Source of the DNA: Talinum fruticosum
Lineage: Eukaryota; Streptophyta; Magnoliopsida; Caryophyllales; Talinaceae
Direction: 5' to 3'
Assembly (NCBI GenBank): GCA_021018815.1
Contig: JAITYX010000007.1
Span: 4,093,001-4,157,000, forward strand
Length of the DNA stretch: 64,000 nt
Shown in pieces: positions 59,923 through 64,000 of the stretch; the stretch's first letter is position 1; every line of letters begins with the position of its first letter. A model generated the notes under the pieces. The model did no database searches. It was given only the letters and a program-made list of their open reading frames with translations, and had not been told where the DNA came from. The position numbers were made by a program, and so were the translations under genes.

Positions 59923-60820
59923 CTTCTAGAGACATTAGACAAGGGGACCCATTTAACCTTACAGCTTTGTTCTTTGCTTAGAAAGAATTTCGCACATAAT
60001 CCACGAAGAAAGTTCAAAGTGGTGAATGAAACTCGTTGTTATTAAGGACATTAAGATTTCTCATGTATTCTATGTTGATGATATAGTGTTTTTGCTAAAG
60101 TGGACTTCAACAATCTTAAATGTATTTTGGATACCCTTAACCGATTTCGAGAAGTTTCGGGCTTACTTATTAATAAGATGAAATCCAAGCTTATTTTTCC
60201 TAAGAAATTCCATTCAAGACTCGGACGTCTCCTTGCTAAGTCTGTCAACATACCCGCTTTAACATCTTTTGGTAACTACTTAGGGCTCCCGATATCCTAT
60301 TGTAAACCCAAATGCTCTGATTTTGATTTTATTTTTGGTAAATTTAGAGAGAAGTTAGCACATTGACAAATAATGTTCATTAATTTGGCAGGAAAAGTTA
60401 CCCTTGTCAAATCTGTATTGGCCTCCCTCCTTATCTATCACATGTAGATGTGTATATTACCCAAAAAAAAACCATCAATAACATGGAGATTATTATAAGG
60501 AAGTTCATATGGAATAAATCTAACCAGAATCGTTACATTTCTAGAGTTAAATGGGGTGCTACAGGAAACCCTAAAAGCAAGAGAGGTGTGGCCATTAGAG
60601 ACCTAACAATATGGAATAAAACATTTTGTGCTAAACTCCTATGGAATATGATTAGGAATAAAAATAAACTTTGGGTTAATATCTTTCAATCTTTGTATCT
60701 CAACAATAATACTATCTGCCTGGCCCAACCCAAACCTCATAATTCCCCGTGTGAAATAACATTCTTAATTGCCTCGAATTTACAACACCTCTCTCAAACA
60801 AAAGATTAGGAATGGCCTTA
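59923..60820 (+). pseudogene. LINE reverse transcriptase, 3' part, beyond CACTA2
   Basis: It opens with SRDIRQGDPFNLTALFF, RT motif B, directly after the CTT duplication. Then come HVFYVDDIVF (60063 on), with the catalytic YVDD intact; the thumb (60100-60366), KSKLIFPKKFHSRLGRLLAK and NYLGLPISYCK; and FIWNKSNQNRYISRVKWGAT to LLWNMIRNKNKLWVNIFQSL (60500-60700). Coding similarity fades near 60820, 40 bp before the right target duplication, consistent with internal priming at this point of the LINE RNA. Confidence 0.85.
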
Positions 60821-60860
60821 ACACATCACTTTAATTTGATTATTGTCTACCTTGTGGTCC

Positions 60861-60877
60861 TTTATACTAGTGACAAT
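60861..60877. repeat. Right 17-bp target-site duplication of the LINE
   Basis: TTATACTAGTGACAATT, identical to 26751-26767. Confidence 0.85.
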
Positions 60878-61334
60878 TAATCCTTTAAAATTTAAAAAAA
60901 TTTCATTTACTCCCTCTCGAGATTTTCGTAAATGTTTTTTCAACTATTGAACTTTTTAATTATGAGACTCAAAATTAGTAAAAACATCCCTCTCTTCACC
61001 CACCCCAACCCTACTCTCTCTCCTCACCATTGCCTAACTATGGCCACTTGAAACTAGTAGACCTGACCCATCCACAACTACCGCCAGATGGCGCAACAGA
61101 ATTAGGCAAGAGAATGGTCGATAATGCACACAATCCGATTCTCTCTCCTCTCTCTTTTATCCGGTTGGACTTCTGTCTTTTTTTTGGTAAAGAGTGAATT
61201 GACACTACTACTTGAGAAAATTTTGGTAACTTTACAAACCATTAAAGGGAAGGACAATTTTTCCTAGACCTTTAATGTAGAACAAAGCTCAATAACTTTT
61301 TCACTCTTGGTTTTTTTGAACATTTCATAAAAGA
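60878..61334. other. Intergenic flank of the LINE nest
   Basis: CT-rich tracts (61000-61160) and no recognisable ORF or element ends. Confidence 0.5.
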
Positions 61335-61910
61335 TGAGATATTCTAGCAATAAGTATATGCCTACAATTAACTGTAATCATTGCTGCACTTTGCTGGATC
61401 CCTCTAGAGATGCCATAGTTTCGAGCAATGCAGATGCAATGAGTCATGGCTGTGGGGCATGACATAAAAGACTTACTGCAGTCTACCTGGACCATCTTCT
61501 TTTTGTTAGTAGGATTCCTTGTATTAGAAATCCCGGCTACAAATGCTTGTGATTTGTGTTTATTAATGCTCAAGTGTAGCTTTGGTAAAATGAACGAAAG
61601 TCTCCATCACTATCTCAATGGTAGGGATATGAGCTTCGCAAAAGATTATTAGATCATATGCAAAGCATAGATTCACTTGCTTCAGAAATTTGCACATAGG
61701 GTGGAACTTCAAAGCTTTTTATTGAGCATCATGAGCTAAGGCTCTAGTTAAATAGTTCATTAGCAGGACAAAAATGAGTGGAGAAACACGGTCTCCTTAC
61801 CTCGAGCCTTTTATAGGGTTTTTTAGCAAAATTTTAGCAACCAAACGAGAGCTTTGGTGGTCAGAAGGCTCAATGTACTGTCCATTGAGCTTGATTTATG
61901 CCACACTAAT
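61335..61910 (-). pseudogene. LINE reverse-transcriptase fragment
   Basis: On the minus strand: RVSPLIFVLLMNYLTRALAH (around 61770), the region after motif B; FHPMCKFLKQVNLCFAYDLI (around 61690), where motif C FADD reads FAYD; then HIPTIEIVMETFVHFTKATL, and LILIARISHL-like thumb sequence by 61335 (IARNYGISRG, HILIARISH). Several stops and frame changes. It has no endonuclease or RNase H attached and is too diverged to belong obviously to the nested LINE. Confidence 0.75.
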
Positions 61911-63109
61911 AGCAGATGGAAACACTTTCAATTATTAGGGGTTCTACGTGCAATTGAAGGAAAGTTAAAATGATTGTTGGATTAGTTTAAGGCTCGGAAA
62001 GGTTGGCGTCGTTCGGGGATTACCATTGTAGTCTTGCCACCCTCCACCAAGCTGCGATGATGTTAGTTGTATCGAGTCAAAGTCATGAGTCAGGCTATGG
62101 GCTTTTGTATTGATTGTGTTCTTTAGGGAAGAAAGAGAAAGAAGTGGTGGGGACAACTGGCACGTGACACATACTTATTAGTTGATTTTTTTAGAGTTTG
62201 ATTTGAGAAAAAAGTGAATATAACATTGGTGAAAAATAAGTAAGTTCTTAAAAAACATTGCCAAATGAAGATAAAAAGTAAGTAAAAAGTAAAAAATTAC
62301 TAAATAAACAATATACATGTATGTGTGTATGCTTGTGTAAAGTCTATTTCTGTTTGTTTAGTAAGATTATTTCTATATATTAGTTGTACTTAAAGGTTTA
62401 CATATATGAAGGGAATTTTGGTTATTTTAGCAGTTTGTAATAATTTGACACAAAAATAAAGGAGGATAAAAATATAATTCGAAAAGCTTATGGGTAGAAA
62501 AAAATATTTACCAAAACTTTGAGGACAGTAAATAAAATTTTTTGTTCAATATGCATCGTATGATTGAGTGAATATTTGAGGGATCCAAGGCAAGTTTTTT
62601 GGTATGTTAGATGGTAATGGGGGCAATAGTCCTTTTAATTTGGCGTTGCAAGTTCCGGTCAAAAGGGGCCAAAAAAGGGTAAAAACCATGTAAAAGACAT
62701 ATCATCCTACTGTTAAATGTGGATCACGACTTGGATTTTTCTAGGGGCAAATTATATGCTTGCTGTAGTGATTTCTTGGGCGTTTTCCTTGCTTTAAATG
62801 AAAGAGAGTTGGGTGCGCTTCTATTTTACCTTTTCTGCTCTAGTTGGTAATTGATCTAACAGCTCATGCCTCTTGACACAAAAATGTTCGTCTTCTCCAC
62901 TATAATGGATCGTTGGTCCTCTATAAGATGCAACCCAAGCTTATGTTTAAATGTCCAATTAGCCTGTGGTCCTGTAAAGTTCTACCCCCTCACCCAAAAA
63001 TTAAATAATTTTTTAATTGAATAAAATAAAATAAATAAATAAATAAAGCATCGAGAAAAGTTGACAACATTGATTAGTGATTAGACCAAGACCAAGGATG
63101 TCGTGACAA
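61911..63109. other. Intergenic DNA, nothing firmly recognised
   Basis: A 63-codon minus-strand ORF (62156-61965) matches no family I know. The rest is AT-rich, with a TAAA run near 63020-63050. Confidence 0.5.
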
Positions 63110-63710
63110 CTTAAAGTTTATACATTTTATACTTTTTTCATAATGACAACTGGTTAGGAGAGTCGGGTATTTCTTCGTATAGGTGCATGTCCAGCCAAAT
63201 CTATGTATAAAAATAGAATTAAGAATAGGAGAAGGTGAAGAATCATATGGTTGAAAAGAGAGTGTGCACCAATTTTGAGAACCCAATCTATTGCCATGTT
63301 TGCTTACCAATATGTATGAGAAGTGATGTGATGATCCAGCGTGGTTAAAAGCCTCAAAATATATTGGAGAATTGTTACAATTTGTCCACGAATAATAAAA
63401 TGTCATTTGAGTACTTGAATCACTGTAAAATTATCTCCTTCTATCATTATTATCTTGAAACCTGCTCCAATTGTTGCTTAAATGCCATCTCAAAAAGCTC
63501 TTGCGTCCACGACTAGAATGGTAGAATATCCATAGTGTGCTACTCCTATCTTGATAAGATTGCATGTCCAATCTCTGATGACAAAATCTCATGTCGCTTA
63601 GTTATGTGTGAAGGACCAATCAAAATTCATTTTGATGAATCGCGAAGGAAAATGTTTCATCTCATAAGAAAGTTTAAGGTGGAAATAACATGATGCTCCT
63701 CATCTCCACC
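63110..63710 (-). pseudogene. LINE-type RNase H-like domain remnant (RVT_3)
   Basis: On the minus strand: IKMNFDWSF (around 63630), matching K-NFDGS with the catalytic Asp kept; VIRDWTCNLIKIGVAHYGYS; VVDARALWDGI, where the catalytic Glu of EA-AL is Asp; IMIEGDNFTVIQVLK (around 63450), with catalytic Asp; and HTYWANMAIDWVLKIGAHS (around 63300), the H-REAN-AADWLA-G helix. Two stops and a frameshift break it. No reverse transcriptase or poly-A is attached. Confidence 0.75.
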
Positions 63711-64000
63711 AATAAAAGAATTCACCCAACATGCAAATTCAGATTCACCACTCAATGCTTTTTTGCTTTAATCAAGATTCTCATAGGATTAAAATTTCAT
63801 TATGTAAAACAAGTATATTTCCTCCTTCTGTTATGCTCCATAGTATATAAGCTACTTTCCTAGTACAATCACTATTATGGCTTTATTTACTTTTTAATAT
63901 TAGGAAGTTGATAACTAGATGCAATATTAGGAAGTTAGAACCATTTATGTTGCTAGAGTGAAGCCCAATATCTTTTAATGGATGGACATTTCCAAGAGAT
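63711..64000. other. Window edge, nothing recognised
   Basis: AT-rich sequence without ORF or repeat ends. Confidence 0.5.

Larger units (their letters stand above)
26768..60860. mobile_element. Twin-primed (5'-inverted) LINE insertion hosting all later nested elements
   Basis: A plant L1-like LINE inserted once, between two perfect copies of TTATACTAGTGACAATT. From the left, on the minus strand, lie the 3' parts: short poly-A, RNase H, zf-RVT and the linker DDKPIWSLNINGRFS (to about 33190). From about 33265, on the plus strand, lie the 5' parts: endonuclease and reverse transcriptase, ending at about 60820 beside the right target duplication. 5' segment inverted, its 5'-most end at the internal junction, one duplication bounding both: this is what twin priming produces. 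Some sequence between RT and zf-RVT is missing at the junction. Later inserts: hAT (27479-30962) and CACTA2 (35172-59922). Confidence 0.8.

Overview
This is a stretch of plant nuclear genome, most likely from a eudicot. It is AT-rich, full of TA, TTA and CA microsatellites, and made largely of plant-type mobile elements: a SIRE-like Copia retrotransposon, CACTA/En-Spm elements, a plant ZMYM1-like hAT, LINEs with a C-terminal RNase H domain, and Stowaway- and Tourist-like MITEs. I found no convincing single-copy host gene, no rRNA, no intact tRNA and no CRISPR array. The species cannot be named from the sequence.

Left part (1-26 kb): AT-rich intergenic DNA with scattered small or decayed elements. 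These are an old LTR fragment (85-590), a non-autonomous hAT (8348-9293), a Tourist-like MITE (9601-10025), Stowaway-like MITEs (11539-11812, 21775-22155), a MITE with a sister copy at 49.6 kb (11948-12426), a LINE RNase H remnant (16346-17040), a CCGAAC-type array (17233-17760), a small CACTA element (17998-19494), an LTR-like remnant (about 19500-20560), a region of opposed CACTAAATATAAT-like motifs (20640-22420), and two elements strung between TA microsatellites (23121-25331).

Central nest (26751-60877): one old LINE insertion, bounded by a perfect 17-bp target duplication, explains about 34 kb. Its 3' half (zinc-binding domain, RNase H, short poly-A) lies on the minus strand. Its 5' half (endonuclease, reverse transcriptase) lies on the plus strand, which is the arrangement expected from twin priming. 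The 3' end and its flank were later tandemly duplicated (26097-32650). An hAT element (27479-30962) landed in one copy, and the other copy preserves the empty site. A CACTA element (CACTA2, 35172-59922) landed in the reverse transcriptase. It carries a DUF8039-type transposase-like gene with a C-terminal Ulp1/C48 protease-like domain. CACTA2 was itself split by a 10.8-kb SIRE-like Copia element (37168-47962, LTRs of about 1.53 kb, gag, pol and an env-like ORF), by a MITE (49626-49976) and by a 7.9-kb CACTA element of another family (CACTA3, 50154-58045) with a two-gene transposase.

Right part (60.9-64 kb): flanking DNA with two more LINE fragments, a reverse transcriptase piece (61335-61910) and an RNase H piece (63110-63710).

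Almost every coding region is broken. In the young Copia element, however, many of the single-base breaks, and many differences between the two LTRs, sit at CAG/CTG sites. Part of this decay may therefore be a sequencing artefact of methylated DNA rather than real mutation.
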